Assembly: GCA_963805525.1 (NCBI GenBank)
Contig: CAWDUT010000007.1
Span: 682,001-746,000 of the forward strand
DNA length: 64,000 nucleotides
Reading direction: 5' to 3'
Source: DASQFQ01 sp963805525
Lineage (GTDB): Bacteria; Actinomycetota; Thermoleophilia; Solirubrobacterales; Solirubrobacteraceae
Below are positions 7,882 to 16,588 of this stretch, in pieces. Position 1 is the stretch's first letter. Every line of letters starts with the position of its first letter. Below the pieces are notes generated by a model. That model was not told the origin of the DNA. It did not search any database and saw only the letters and a program-made list of their open reading frames with translations. Both the position numbers and the translations under genes were made by a program.

Positions 7882-8732
7882 CGCTCCGCTGCGAGCCAGC
7901 CGTCGATCAGGCGCCGGGCGATCGCCAGCGGCGGAGGGAGCAGATACTCGCCGCGCTCCGCGGCCGCGTCGACGAGCTCCGCCCGCGTGAACCAGCGCGC
8001 GTCCTCGAGCTCGCCGTCCGCCGCGACCTCCTCTCCACCCACGTACGAGGCCTCGAACCCGAGCATCAGCGAGCTCGGGAACGGCCACGGCTGCGAGGAG
8101 ACATAACGCGCGTCCCCTACTTCCACTCCCGATTCCTCGAATACCTCGCGCGCGACGGCGTCCTCCAACGACTCGCCCGGCTCGACGAACCCCGCCAGCG
8201 CCGAGTAGCGCCCCGCCGGCCACGCCGCCTGGCGTCCCAGCAGCACGCGGTCCCGCTCCCCGTCGACCACGAGCATGATCACGACCGGATCCGTGCGCGG
8301 GTGGTGCTCGGCGCCGCACGCCGGGCACACGCGCAGCAGCCCGGCTTCCCGCACCTCCGAAGCCGTCCCGCAGACGCTGCAGAAGCGGTGCCGCCGGTGC
8401 CAGTTCAGCAACGCCGCCGCGTACGCCAGCAGCCCTCCCTCGTCCTGCGCCAGTGCCGGCGCGATCTCGCGCACGCTCACGAGGTCAGCGCGCCCCTCGC
8501 CGTCGACCGCGAACAGCGCTCGCCCGTCCTGCACCCCCAGCAGCAGCGGCTCGCCCTGCCCGTCCAGAGGCACCAGCGCCAGAGCGTCCCCGTCGGTGAG
8601 CACCCCGTCGGGCCCGGCGACGACCGCCCGGCTCGCAGGATCCGCCGCCTGCGCGGCCACCCAATCCCGATCCCGCCGCCGCGCCGTCACCCGGTCCAAC
8701 CGGGCTCCCTCGAACGTGTTGGGTGCGGCCAT
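7878..8732 (-). CDS. nudC: NAD+/NADH pyrophosphatase, RNA deNADding enzyme NudC
   Basis: 284 residues. The zinc ribbon is CSVCG...CPACG in mid-protein. It is followed by the Nudix box beginning GFVEPGESLEDAVAREVFEE and the NudC signature SQPWPFPSSLMLGF. NudC hydrolyses NAD(H) to NMN(H) plus AMP and removes NAD caps from RNA in the cytoplasm. ATG 8732 is preferred over a longer in-frame start because MAAPNTFEGARLDR resembles the usual NudC N-terminal region, while the extra upstream residues overlap the palindrome-bearing intergenic DNA. It is coupled to the MmcQ/YjbR gene. Length matches actinobacterial NudC. Confidence 0.9.
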   Translation of the reverse strand: MAAPNTFEGARLDRVTARRRDRDWVAAQAADPASRAVVAGPDGVLTDGDALALVPLDGQGEPLLLGVQDGRALFAVDGEGRADLVSVREIAPALAQDEGGLLAYAAALLNWHRRHRFCSVCGTASEVREAGLLRVCPACGAEHHPRTDPVVIMLVVDGERDRVLLGRQAAWPAGRYSALAGFVEPGESLEDAVAREVFEESGVEVGDARYVSSQPWPFPSSLMLGFEASYVGGEEVAADGELEDARWFTRAELVDAAAERGEYLLPPPLAIARRLIDGWLAAER

Positions 8733-8825
8733 GGACCACCACGGTAGCCAGCGGGCCTTCCCGCAACGTCCCACCCGAAATCGGCGGTCGCCGATCACCG
8801 CCAGGCGGCGTCCTCGACCACTCGA

Positions 8826-8840
8826 AATACCAGGGGTATT
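8826..8840. promoter_or_regulatory. Palindrome in divergent nudC / hydrolase intergenic region
   Basis: AATACC-AGG-GGTATT is a perfect 6-bp inverted repeat, AT-rich for this genome. It lies in the 193-base gap between the divergent starts at 8732 and 8926. It is also flanked by CGCCAGGCGGCG and GCCTGGCGGCG strings. An operator or RNA hairpin is possible; no regulator was identified. Confidence 0.4.
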
Positions 8841-8925
8841 CCTTCGGGTCTGCGTCCTTGCCTGGCGGCGCCGGCGCCCGGTCTTTCGCGTGCGACGTCA
8901 CGAGAAGACCCACTAGGCTCCGCCG

Positions 8926-9780
8926 ATGCCGACCTGGGCCCCCGAGCCGCCCGTCCCGCTGCCCCGCGGCTGCGTCATCCACGTGCCCGGGCGCGGGGAG
9001 ATGTTCCTGCGCGACAGCGGCGGCGACGGCCCGCCCGTCCTGCTCCTGCACGGCTGGATGTTCTCGGCCGACCTCAACTGGTACATGACCTACGGCGCGC
9101 TCGAGGAGGCCGGCTACCGGGTCCTGGCGGTCGACCACCGCGGCCACGGGCGCGGCATCCGCACCGCCGAGCCGTTCACGCTCAAGGCCTGCGCCGACGA
9201 CGCCGCCGCGCTGCTCGCGCACCTCAAGATCCAACCGGTGCTGGCGGTCGGCTACAGCATGGGCGGGCCGATCGCCTCGATCCTCGCCCGCGATCACCCG
9301 AAGCTCGTCACCGGGCTCGTCCTCGGCGCCACGGCGCTCGACTGGAGCACCCCGCGCATGAAGGCGTTCTGGCGCACGATGGCGGCGCTGCGGCTCGTGC
9401 TCGGCCTCGCGCCCGAGACGGCCTGGCAGCGCGGGCTCAGAGCCGGCGGCTTCCCGAACTCGCCGATCACGACGTGGGTCGCCGCGGAGCTCAGCCGCGG
9501 CAACTCGGTCGACCTCGCCGAGGCCGGCCGCGAGCTCGGCCGCTACGACGCGACCACCTGGATCGCCGGGCTCGACGCGCCGCGGGCGATCCTCCTGACC
9601 ACCCACGACACCGCGGTCCCGCCGGCCAAGCAGCGCGCGCTCGCCGCCGCGCTCTCCGCGCCCATCTTCGAGGTCCACGGCGACCACGGCGCCGTCATCG
9701 TCAGGGCCGACGAGTTCAACGCTCAGCTGCTCGCGGCGCTCGACACCGTCCGCGACCCCCGGGCCGCCGCCACCGCCTGA
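8926..9780 (+). CDS. Alpha/beta hydrolase
   Basis: 284-residue alpha/beta hydrolase. The nucleophile elbow is GYSMGG (about residue 110), the oxyanion region LLLHGWMFSADLNWY and the late acid/histidine region LLTTHDTAVPP and VHGDHGAVI. The DHRGHGRG strand is typical of the haloperoxidase/lipolytic subgroup. The substrate is unknown. No signal peptide. It is read divergently from nudC and its stop overlaps the tag start (TGATG), so the two form a small operon. Confidence 0.85.
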   Translation: MPTWAPEPPVPLPRGCVIHVPGRGEMFLRDSGGDGPPVLLLHGWMFSADLNWYMTYGALEEAGYRVLAVDHRGHGRGIRTAEPFTLKACADDAAALLAHLKIQPVLAVGYSMGGPIASILARDHPKLVTGLVLGATALDWSTPRMKAFWRTMAALRLVLGLAPETAWQRGLRAGGFPNSPITTWVAAELSRGNSVDLAEAGRELGRYDATTWIAGLDAPRAILLTTHDTAVPPAKQRALAAALSAPIFEVHGDHGAVIVRADEFNAQLLAALDTVRDPRAAATA

Positions 9781-10337
9781 TGCCGGAAGGCCTCGCGCAC
9801 GGCGACGACGGGATCGTCCGCTGCGCCTGGGGCGACTCGACCCCGGACTACCGCGTCTACCACGACGACGAGTGGGGCCGCCCGGTCTCCGACGACACGC
9901 GTCTGTTCGAGAAGCTGTGCCTCGAGGGCTTCCAGTCCGGCCTCTCGTGGCTGACGATCCTGCGCAAGCGCGAGGCGTTCCGCGCCGCGTTCAAGGGCTT
10001 CGACTTCCACCAGGTCGCTCGCTTCACGGACGAAGACGTCGAGCGCCTGCTCCAGGACGCCGGCATCGTCCGCCACCGCGGCAAGATCGAGGCGACGATC
10101 AACAACGCCCAGCGCGCGGTCGAGCTCATCCAGGAGCAGTCCCTCGCTCACTTCGTCTGGAGTTATGACGACCCGAAGCCCCTCGCCCGCGACCTCAAGC
10201 AGCGCGGCTGGCGCTTCGTCGGACCCACGACCGTCTACGCGTTCATGCAGGCGATGGGCCTGGTCAACGACCACCTGCCCGGCTGCGACGCGCGCGAGCC
10301 GTGCGAGCGCGAGCGCGCGGAGTTCGTCAAGCCCTAG
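9780..10337 (+). CDS. tag: DNA-3-methyladenine glycosylase I
   Basis: 185 residues, the usual length of Tag. Zinc-binding landmarks of the family are present: RCAWGD near the N-terminus, YHDDEWGRPV, and NDHLPGCD near the C-terminus. The substrate-pocket region reads LEGFQSGLSWLTILRKRE, containing the conserved Glu. It excises 3-methyladenine from alkylated DNA. The start overlaps the hydrolase stop. Its TAG stop lies within a CTAG shared with the stop of the convergent gene on the other strand. Confidence 0.93.
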   Translation: MPEGLAHGDDGIVRCAWGDSTPDYRVYHDDEWGRPVSDDTRLFEKLCLEGFQSGLSWLTILRKREAFRAAFKGFDFHQVARFTDEDVERLLQDAGIVRHRGKIEATINNAQRAVELIQEQSLAHFVWSYDDPKPLARDLKQRGWRFVGPTTVYAFMQAMGLVNDHLPGCDAREPCERERAEFVKP

Positions 10338-10834
10338 TCGCTGACGACCCGCACGCTGATCGTGCCGACCCGCCACTTCGAGGTCATCCGGAACTCGGTG
10401 ACGCGCTTGGCCGGCTCGAACCTGCCGATGTGGCAAGAGCGGATCGTGCGCTTGCCCTGGCGGAACGTCTCGCACTTCACGTGCTTGAGCTTCTTCTTGA
10501 GGATCCGGCGCGAGGTGCGCTTGCCGACGCCCTCGGCCGTCCGCTCCTTGCCCGCCGCGGTGAAGAACTCGCCCGCCACGAGGCACTCGCCCGGACCGCG
10601 GAAGAAGCGGATCTTGATGGCGAGCTTGTCGTACGTGTAGGTCTCCACGAACTCGCCCGTCGGCTCGGTCTTGCCGAACGTCTTATCCGGCGGGCCGAGC
10701 TTGGCCACGACGTCCTCGATGCACTGGCCGAGCTTCGCGCCGGCCATGCCCTTCCCAGGAACGATGACCGCGCCCGCGGGGGCGGCGAGCAGCAGCGAGA
10801 ACAGGACCGGGAGCAGTGCGAGAGGCTTGAGCAT
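10334..10834 (-). CDS. Secreted protein of unknown function
   Basis: 166 residues. A clear Sec signal peptide occupies residues 1-22 (LKPLALLPVLFSLLLAAPAGA). The mature part begins with GMAGAKLGQCIEDVVAKLGPP, which resembles the helix and loop of SmpA/BamE-like small domains, followed by basic beta-rich segments with three further Cys. I do not recognise a named family. It lies between tag (convergent, sharing a CTAG at the stops) and the SRAP gene, with 11 bases to the latter's stop. It may be co-transcribed with SRAP, though a functional link is not evident. Confidence 0.7.
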   Translation of the reverse strand: MLKPLALLPVLFSLLLAAPAGAVIVPGKGMAGAKLGQCIEDVVAKLGPPDKTFGKTEPTGEFVETYTYDKLAIKIRFFRGPGECLVAGEFFTAAGKERTAEGVGKRTSRRILKKKLKHVKCETFRQGKRTIRSCHIGRFEPAKRVTEFRMTSKWRVGTISVRVVSD

Positions 10835-10845
10835 GGCGCGGAAGG

Positions 10846-11511
10846 TTAGGCCGCGGGCGCGACGATCAGCTCAGGTCCCTCAACCCCGGCCTTGTTGACC
10901 GCCGGGTTGGCGGGCGCGACCGACGTGCGTTCGCTGGCGATCGGGCCCAGCAGCTCGAGGTCGCCGCCCTGCATCCACGCGGCCTCCTCGTCCGGGCCGC
11001 CCAGCACCACCGGCATGCGGTCGTGGACCGGCGCGGAGATCGCGTTCGCGGTCGTCGTGAGGATCGTCGCCGACGGGACCCACTCGCCGTCGATCTTGGC
11101 GACGTCGCAGAGCCCCGCGAACGCGAACAGCTCCCCGCCGTCGATCGTGTAGCGGAACGGCACGCGCGGCTCGCCCTTCTTCTCCGACTTCAGCCACTCG
11201 TACCAGCCGTCGGCGATCACCAGGCAGCGCCGCTCCGGCCGCTCCAGCAGCCGCGCGAACACCTGCTTCGACGCCACGCTCTCGGCCCGCGCGTTGATCA
11301 TCAGCGGGCTGTTGTTGAGCGCCTTCGAGTACGACGGCACGAGCCCCCAGCGCACCGCGCGCGGCCCCTTGTGGGTCACCACGAGGATGTCCTCCGTCGG
11401 GCACACGTTGAAGCGCCCGAGCGTCGCCGGCTCGATCTCGGCCTCGCCGAGCTCAAAACGCTCGCCGACCAGCCGCGGCCCGACCTGCGTGAGTGTGTAG
11501 CGCCCGCACAT
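10846..11511 (-). CDS. SRAP/HMCES family abasic-site DNA-protein crosslinking protein (YedK-like)
   Basis: 221 residues. The family's catalytic cysteine is Cys2 (MCGRYT), which after Met removal attacks abasic sites in single-stranded DNA. Other signatures are WGLVPSYSK, INARAESVASKQVF, RRCLVIADGWYEW (active-site Glu), and PVHDRMPVVL (active-site His). The protein shields abasic sites during replication and repair in the cytoplasm. With tag on the opposite strand nearby, the region has a DNA-repair flavour, although co-regulation is not shown. Length and motif order are normal for the family. Confidence 0.93.
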   Translation of the reverse strand: MCGRYTLTQVGPRLVGERFELGEAEIEPATLGRFNVCPTEDILVVTHKGPRAVRWGLVPSYSKALNNSPLMINARAESVASKQVFARLLERPERRCLVIADGWYEWLKSEKKGEPRVPFRYTIDGGELFAFAGLCDVAKIDGEWVPSATILTTTANAISAPVHDRMPVVLGGPDEEAAWMQGGDLELLGPIASERTSVAPANPAVNKAGVEGPELIVAPAA

Positions 11512-11524
11512 GGCGCCGTCCAGG

Positions 11525-12256
11525 CTACGACGGCGGCAGGCGGCTGGAGGACGGCGGGATCTGGTCCTGCGGGACGAGCCGCCCGTCGGAGATCGTGAAG
11601 CGCACCTTGGCCAGCTCGCCGGTCGGGCTCGACGGCTTGTCGCCGGACAGGTAGAGCCGGTAGCCGAGCGTGATCACGCCGTCGCGCTGTCGCAGCACCT
11701 TCACGCGCAGGCTGGGCGAGGCGGCGTCGGTGCCGAGGTAGTCGCGGCGGACGAAGAAGAACGCGCGGCGGCCGCGGACGCCGGTCGACTTCTTCGGCTT
11801 GCCGACGATCACGCGCAGGCTCTGGCCCGTCCTGTAGTCGGCGAGCGAGACGGGCTCGAAGCCCTGGCCGCGGATCTGCTTGACGGCGGCGGCGCGCGAC
11901 GCGCGCTGGGCCGGCGTGAGCTTCGGCTGCTTCGGCTTCGACGCCTGCTTCTTCGGCGCCGGAGTCGGGTTCGGCTGCGCGAACGTCTCCGGCGGGTCGG
12001 TGCCTCCGCCATCACGAGTCACCATGAGAACTACGGTCACGCCGACCGCCAGCAGCACGGCGGTGGCGAGCAGTCCGATCACGCGCGCGAAGCCCTTGGC
12101 GACGCGACCGCGCGGGCGTTTGGACGGCCGCGCCGCGGCGTAGTGCGCGGGGCGGCGAGGGGGTCCGTGCTCATCGGCGCGGCGAGCGTGGCCGTTCGCG
12201 CGCCGGAGCTCGTCGCCCTCCGGATGCTCCTCCCGTGCCCTCGTCTTCTCGCGCAT
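11525..12256 (-). CDS. Membrane-anchored LppP/LprE family protein
   Basis: 243 residues. A charged N-terminal stretch of about 55 residues leads to one membrane segment (VIGLLATAVLLAVGVTVVLMV), then a Pro/Lys-rich linker. The C-terminal domain carries the LppP/LprE landmarks GFEPVSLADYRTGQSLRVIVG, RRAFFFVRRDYLGTDA and VITLGYRLYLSGD. Mycobacterial relatives are lipoproteins; here there is no lipobox, and a transmembrane helix takes its place. Function is unknown. ATG 12256 is preferred; a TTG at 12295 just after the mntH stop would add 13 residues. It lies 40 bases downstream of mntH. Confidence 0.72.
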   Translation of the reverse strand: MREKTRAREEHPEGDELRRANGHARRADEHGPPRRPAHYAAARPSKRPRGRVAKGFARVIGLLATAVLLAVGVTVVLMVTRDGGGTDPPETFAQPNPTPAPKKQASKPKQPKLTPAQRASRAAAVKQIRGQGFEPVSLADYRTGQSLRVIVGKPKKSTGVRGRRAFFFVRRDYLGTDAASPSLRVKVLRQRDGVITLGYRLYLSGDKPSSPTGELAKVRFTISDGRLVPQDQIPPSSSRLPPS

Positions 12257-12296
12257 CGACCGCCGGATGCTCCCCGACAGCCCGAGGCGCGTCAAC

Positions 12297-13601
12297 TCAG
12301 GTGAACGTCTCCCACAGCAGGAAGATGTTCAGGCTGATGATCATCGCCGCCACGATCGAGGCGATCACGGTGGTGAGCTTGCGGTTGACGAGCGCGCCCA
12401 TCAGGTCGGGGCGGCGGGTCAGCAGGATCATCGGCACGAGCGCGAACGGGATGCCGAAGCTCAGGACCACCTGCGAGAGCACGAGCACGTCGGTCGTGTT
12501 GGCGCCGCTCGCGAGCACGATCAGCGCGGGCGTCATGGTGATCGCGCGGCGCAGGAAGAGCGGGATGCGGAAGTTGATGAAGCCCTGCATCACGACCTGG
12601 CCGGCGAACGTGCCGACGCTCGAGCTCGACAGCCCGGAGGCCAGCAGCGCGACCGCGAAGGCGAGCGCGGCGCCGCCGCCGAGCAGCGTGTTGAGCCCGG
12701 CGTGCGCGCCCTCGATCGAGTCGATCGAGGTATGCCCGCTGTCGTGGAAGAGCTGGGCGGCGACGACCAGCATCGTCAGGTTGATCACGCCCGCGAGGCC
12801 CATCGCGATCATCACGTCGAGGCGCTGGAAGCGCATGAGCTCGTGGCGCTCGTCATCGTTCTCCGCCTTGATCCGGCCCTGGGTGAGCGCGGAGTGGAGG
12901 TAGACGACGTGCGGCATCACGGTCGCGCCGAGGATGCCGACGGCGATCAGGACCGAGTCGGTGCCGTCGAAGTGCGGCACCAGCCCGCTGACGAACGCCG
13001 GGCCGTCGACCCCGACCTGCAGGAGGTCGTAGAGGAAGCCGAGCAGCACGATCCCCAGCAGGCCGGCGATCGCGAGCTCGAAGCGGCGATACCCGCGCGT
13101 CTGCAGCGCGAGGATCGCGAACGCCACGACCGCGGTCATCAGGCCGGCCGTGAAGGGTGGGACGCCGAACAGCAGGTTCAGCGCGATCGCCGCGCCCACG
13201 AACTCGGCGAGGTCGGTCGCGATGGCGATGATCTCGGCCTGGACCCACAGGCCCCAGGTGACCCGGCGCGGGAGCGCGTCGCGGGCCAGCTCGGGCAGGT
13301 TGCGGCCCGTCGCGACGCCGACCTTGGCCGACAGGTACTGCACGAGCATCGCCATCAGGTTCGCGGCGACGATCACCCACACCAGCAGGTAGCCGTACTT
13401 GGCGCCGCCGGTGATGTTGGTGGCGAAGTTGCCCGGGTCGATGTAGGCGACGGCGGCGACGAACGCGGGCCCGAGGAGCGCGAGCCGGCCGCGGACCGCG
13501 CCCTTGGAGCGCGCCATGCGAAGCGCGCTGATGTGCGGCGGCGCGATGACGTCGTCGGCGCGCAGCGCCACGGCGGCGGTGTCGGGCGGCGGGGCGCTCA
13601 C
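12297..13601 (-). CDS. mntH: Nramp-family divalent metal transporter MntH
   Basis: 434 residues with 11 or so membrane spans. Metal-site motifs are intact: AYIDPGNFATN in helix 1 (DPGN) and GATVMPHVVYLHSAL in helix 6 (MPH). The family imports Mn2+ (and Fe2+) with protons across the cytoplasmic membrane. GTG 13601 overlaps the TGA of the upstream DtxR-type regulator gene, so regulator and transporter are translated together. This coupling, plus a DtxR/MntR-like operator in front of the regulator, suggests manganese- or iron-dependent control. Confidence 0.92.
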   Translation of the reverse strand: MSAPPPDTAAVALRADDVIAPPHISALRMARSKGAVRGRLALLGPAFVAAVAYIDPGNFATNITGGAKYGYLLVWVIVAANLMAMLVQYLSAKVGVATGRNLPELARDALPRRVTWGLWVQAEIIAIATDLAEFVGAAIALNLLFGVPPFTAGLMTAVVAFAILALQTRGYRRFELAIAGLLGIVLLGFLYDLLQVGVDGPAFVSGLVPHFDGTDSVLIAVGILGATVMPHVVYLHSALTQGRIKAENDDERHELMRFQRLDVMIAMGLAGVINLTMLVVAAQLFHDSGHTSIDSIEGAHAGLNTLLGGGAALAFAVALLASGLSSSSVGTFAGQVVMQGFINFRIPLFLRRAITMTPALIVLASGANTTDVLVLSQVVLSFGIPFALVPMILLTRRPDLMGALVNRKLTTVIASIVAAMIISLNIFLLWETFT

Positions 13602-14275
13602 GCAGGGACCTCCACGCGCATCGCCTCGGCCAGGCGCCCGCCGAGCACGTGGACCTCGTCGCCGAAGGTGGCGAACACCGGGCCGCCGAACGGGTGCTTG
13701 TCGACGACCTCGAAGCACGCGCCGGGGCCGATCCCGCGCTCGGCCAGGTAGCGGAGCATCGCCGGGTCGGCGTCGGAGATCCGCACGAACGTGCCGCTCG
13801 CACCCGGCTCCAGCGCGGAGAGGGCGATGCTCGGCGTCTCCTCCATCACGAGGTCGCGGGTGGGGATCGGGTCGCCGTGCGGGTCGTGCGTGGGGTCGCC
13901 GAGCTTGGCGGCGATCAGGTCCTCGAGCTCCTCGGAGAGGACGTGCTCGAGCACCTCCGCCTCGTCGTGCACGCGGTCCCACGGCACCCCGAGGTCCTCG
14001 GCCAGGTAGAGCTCGAGCAGCCGGTGGTGGCGGATCACCTCGAGCGCGACGCGCGCGCCCTTGGCCGAGAGCTGGACGCCCTTGTACGGCTCGTGGGAGA
14101 CGAGATCGAGCTCGCAGAGCTTGCGGACCATGCCCGACGCCGAGGCGGCGGTGACGCCCATGCGCTCGGCGATCGCGGTCGTGGTGACGTTGCCGTCGCC
14201 GACCGCCTCGAGCGCGTAGATGGCCTTCGCGTAGTCCTCGACGGCGGAAGAGATCTGTGGGTCACGCACCGGCAC
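13598..14275 (-). CDS. DtxR/MntR-family metalloregulator
   Basis: 225 residues. The N-terminal winged helix (VTTTAIAERMGVTAASASGMVRKL) is followed by the metal/dimerisation domain with HHRLLELYLAEDLG and HDEAEVLEHVLSEELE. A C-terminal FeoA/SH3-like domain (VRISDADPAMLRYLAERGIGPG onward) gives the three-domain layout of IdeR, DtxR and longer MntR proteins. It is expected to repress with bound Mn2+ or Fe2+. GTG 14275 is 26 bases after the ABC permease stop, and an 18-bp operator-like palindrome fills that gap. mntH is coupled downstream, which favours a manganese role. Confidence 0.88.
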   Translation of the reverse strand: MPVRDPQISSAVEDYAKAIYALEAVGDGNVTTTAIAERMGVTAASASGMVRKLCELDLVSHEPYKGVQLSAKGARVALEVIRHHRLLELYLAEDLGVPWDRVHDEAEVLEHVLSEELEDLIAAKLGDPTHDPHGDPIPTRDLVMEETPSIALSALEPGASGTFVRISDADPAMLRYLAERGIGPGACFEVVDKHPFGGPVFATFGDEVHVLGGRLAEAMRVEVPA

Positions 14276-14282
14276 GACTCAC

Positions 14283-14300
14283 ATTATGGCATGCCTAAAT
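14283..14300. promoter_or_regulatory. DtxR/MntR-type operator upstream of the regulator gene
   Basis: ATTATGGCATGCCTAAAT is an imperfect palindrome (7 of 9 positions symmetric) and strongly AT-rich against a GC-rich background. It lies entirely in the 26-base gap between the ABC permease stop and the regulator start. It resembles the TTAGG...CCTAA style of DtxR sites. Autoregulation of mntR-mntH is inferred. Confidence 0.55.
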
Positions 14301-14301
14301 C

Positions 14302-15081
14302 TTAAGTTGCAAGCCGAGCGAGAATGGGCGCAGCCACGGCACACAGCGCGACGCTCGCGCCCGCGGCGAGCCCGGCGTAGTAGGAGAGCGCAAGGCCCGC
14401 GATGCCCGCGAGGGCGGCGACCGCGGCGGCGATCGCCAGCGCGGGCGGGAGCCGGCGGGTGACCCGTAGTGCCGCGGCGGCCGGCGCGAGGATCAGCGCC
14501 ACAAGGAGGAGGCTGCCGAGGCCGGGTGCGGCGGCGACCGTGCCGACGCCGAGCAGGACGAGCAGCGCGGTCTCCCAGCGCGCGACGGTGGCGCCGAGCG
14601 AGGGCGACGCCTCGCGGTCGAAGGCGGTCAGCGCCAGCGGGCGGTGGGCGGCGGCGAGTGCGACGCCGGTGGCGAGCGCCAGGCCGCCCGCCGCGAGCAG
14701 GTCGGCGGTCGAGATGCCGAGCAGATCGCCGAACAGCAGCTCCTCGAGCCGCGGCGGCGCCTCGGGGCTCAGCGCGAGCATCGCGCCCACGCCGAGCAGC
14801 ACGGACACCGCGACGGCGACCCCGATGTCGGTCCCGATCCGCTCGTCGCGGGCGGCGAGCGCGATCGTCCCGGCCGCGACGATCGCGCCGCCGGCGGCGC
14901 CGAGCACGAGCGGCGCGCCGGCCAGCGCCGCGATCACGAGGCCGGGCAGCAGCCCGTGGCTCATCGACTCGGCCGCGTAGGCCTGGCGGTGCAGCAGGAT
15001 CCACACGCCCAGCGGGCCGAGGGCGAGGGCGAGGATGAGGACCTCGAACAGGGCGCGGCGGGTGATGGGGTCGGAGAACAT
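14302..15081 (-). CDS. Metal ABC transporter permease (ZnuB/MntB family), second subunit
   Basis: 259 residues with about eight hydrophobic segments, of the ABC-3 family that carries Zn2+, Mn2+ or Fe2+. It opens with ITRRALFEVLILALALGPLGVWILL and has the family loop AAESMSHGLLPGLV. It is one of two different permeases in this cluster, so the channel is probably a heterodimer. ATG 15081 overlaps the ATPase stop (TGATG). It is the last transporter gene before the mntR operator. Confidence 0.85.
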   Translation of the reverse strand: MFSDPITRRALFEVLILALALGPLGVWILLHRQAYAAESMSHGLLPGLVIAALAGAPLVLGAAGGAIVAAGTIALAARDERIGTDIGVAVAVSVLLGVGAMLALSPEAPPRLEELLFGDLLGISTADLLAAGGLALATGVALAAAHRPLALTAFDREASPSLGATVARWETALLVLLGVGTVAAAPGLGSLLLVALILAPAAAALRVTRRLPPALAIAAAVAALAGIAGLALSYYAGLAAGASVALCAVAAPILARLAT

Positions 15082-15806
15082 CAGTGCTCGTGGTGCTCGA
15101 CGGCGATCGCGGTCGTGCCGTCGGCGAGGACGACGAGCTCGCCGCCGTAGGTGGCCTGCAGGACCTCGGGGCTCAGGCACCCGGGCGCCCCGAACGCGAT
15201 CTGGCGGCCGTGCAGGCACAGGACGCGCTGCCAGGCACGCGCCTGGTGGACGTCGTGGGTCGCCACGAGCAGCGCCCTCCCCTCCCCTCGCAGCTCCTCG
15301 AACAGCGCCTCGATGCGCGCGGCGCTGCGCGCGTCGACGCCCGACAGCGGCTCGTCGAGCAGCAGCACCCGCGCGTCCTGCACGAGCGCGCGGGCGATCA
15401 GGACGCGCTGGCGCTGGCCACCGGAGAGCTCTCCGAAGCGCTCGCCCGCCATGTCCTCGAGGCCGACGCGGGCGAGCGCGGCAAGGCCCGGGCCGCGGTC
15501 GAGGCGGCGGTAGAACGGCGTGCGACTGTAGGCGCCCATCAGCGCGACGTCGAGCGCGGAGACCGGGAAGTCGAGCCGCGCGCGCTCGGTCTGGGGCACG
15601 TAGGCGGGCGCGCCGGCGAGCTCGACCGTGCCGCGGCGGTGCGGCAGCTCGCCGAGCAGCGCGCGGAAGAGCGTGCTCTTGCCGCCGCCGTTGGGGCCGA
15701 GGATGGCGACGACCTCGCCGGGCTCGGCGGCGAAGCTGACCTCGCTGATCGCGTCGACGCCCGCGCGGTAGCCGCCGGCGAGCCCTTCCGTGCGCACGAG
15801 CGTCAT
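15081..15806 (-). CDS. Metal ABC transporter ATP-binding protein (ZnuC-like)
   Basis: 241 residues. Walker A is GPNGGGKST (about residues 36-44), the Q-loop lies in YVPQTERARLDFP, the signature is LSGGQRQR, and Walker B is RVLLLDEPLSG with switch His in ATHDVHQA. It ends in a His/Glu-rich tail (VEHHEH), which might sense or bind metal. ATG 15806 overlaps the stop of the upstream permease gene. It sits between two different permease genes and energises the zinc/manganese importer at the inner membrane. Confidence 0.9.
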   Translation of the reverse strand: MTLVRTEGLAGGYRAGVDAISEVSFAAEPGEVVAILGPNGGGKSTLFRALLGELPHRRGTVELAGAPAYVPQTERARLDFPVSALDVALMGAYSRTPFYRRLDRGPGLAALARVGLEDMAGERFGELSGGQRQRVLIARALVQDARVLLLDEPLSGVDARSAARIEALFEELRGEGRALLVATHDVHQARAWQRVLCLHGRQIAFGAPGCLSPEVLQATYGGELVVLADGTTAIAVEHHEH

Positions 15807-16588
15807 CGGCTGGCCACCGCCACGCATGCGAACACCGCGCCGGCCACGATCGCCATCGCCGGGCCGGGCGAGACGTTGGTCGCATCGGCGAGCCACAGCG
15901 CGGCGAGGCCCTCGACCGCGGCGAGCGCGCCGGTCCCCAGCTGGAGCTGGCGCAGGTCGCGGGCGACCAGCCGCACGGTGGCGGCGGGCACGACGAGCAC
16001 GACCGAGACGAGCAGCGCTCCCACGGCCGCCAGCGCGACGATCACGGCGGCCGCGACGAAGCCGAGGAGGACGCGCTCCGGCCCGGTGACCGCGACCCCG
16101 AGCGCGCGCACGCCGTCGGGGTCGAACGCCCGCGCCAGCCAGGCGCGGTGCAGCATGCCGCCGGCCACGAGCGCGCCCACGGCGGCGAGCGCGGTCAGCG
16201 CGAGGTCGGTGGCGGAGAGCCCGATCAGCGTCCCGAACAGCAGCCGGTCGACGCCCGCGCCGGAGTGGTAGACGTCGGAGGCCAGCAGCGCCCCGAGCGC
16301 GAGCGCGCCCACGAGCAGGATGCCGGTCGCGGCGTCCTCGTCATCCCCGCGCGCGAGCCGCTCGCGCGCGCCCGCGAAGCCGAGCGCGGTCGCCAGCGCG
16401 GCGAGCTGCGGCGCGATCCCCCACGCGCCGGCGACCACGAGGCCCGGGAACGCGGCGGTGCCCACGGAGTGCGTGAAGAACGCCAGCCGGCGGAGCACGA
16501 TCCACCCGCCCAGGGCGCCCGCGAGAACCGCCAAGAGCAGGATCTCGACGATCGCCCGCTGCATGTACGGCGCGGAGAGCGTGCTCAC
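15803..16588 (-). CDS. Metal ABC transporter permease (ZnuB/MntB family), first subunit
   Basis: 261 residues, multi-spanning. The family's ABC-3 landmarks are present: LAFFTHSVGTAAFPGLV after helix 2 and repeated Gly/Ala-rich helices ending VFACVAVASR. It is only distantly similar to the other permease of the cluster, consistent with a heterodimeric channel. GTG 16588 overlaps the TGA of the substrate-binding protein gene (GTGA). Order in the operon is binding protein, permease, ATPase, permease. Confidence 0.85.
   Translation of the reverse strand: MSTLSAPYMQRAIVEILLLAVLAGALGGWIVLRRLAFFTHSVGTAAFPGLVVAGAWGIAPQLAALATALGFAGARERLARGDDEDAATGILLVGALALGALLASDVYHSGAGVDRLLFGTLIGLSATDLALTALAAVGALVAGGMLHRAWLARAFDPDGVRALGVAVTGPERVLLGFVAAAVIVALAAVGALLVSVVLVVPAATVRLVARDLRQLQLGTGALAAVEGLAALWLADATNVSPGPAMAIVAGAVFACVAVASR

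Noticed and set aside
8735..8910. Small minus-strand frame containing KEYPWYFEW
   Set aside because: The residues come mostly from the palindrome AATACCAGGGGTATT, and the frame runs into nudC in another phase without a proper stop, so it is probably not a gene.
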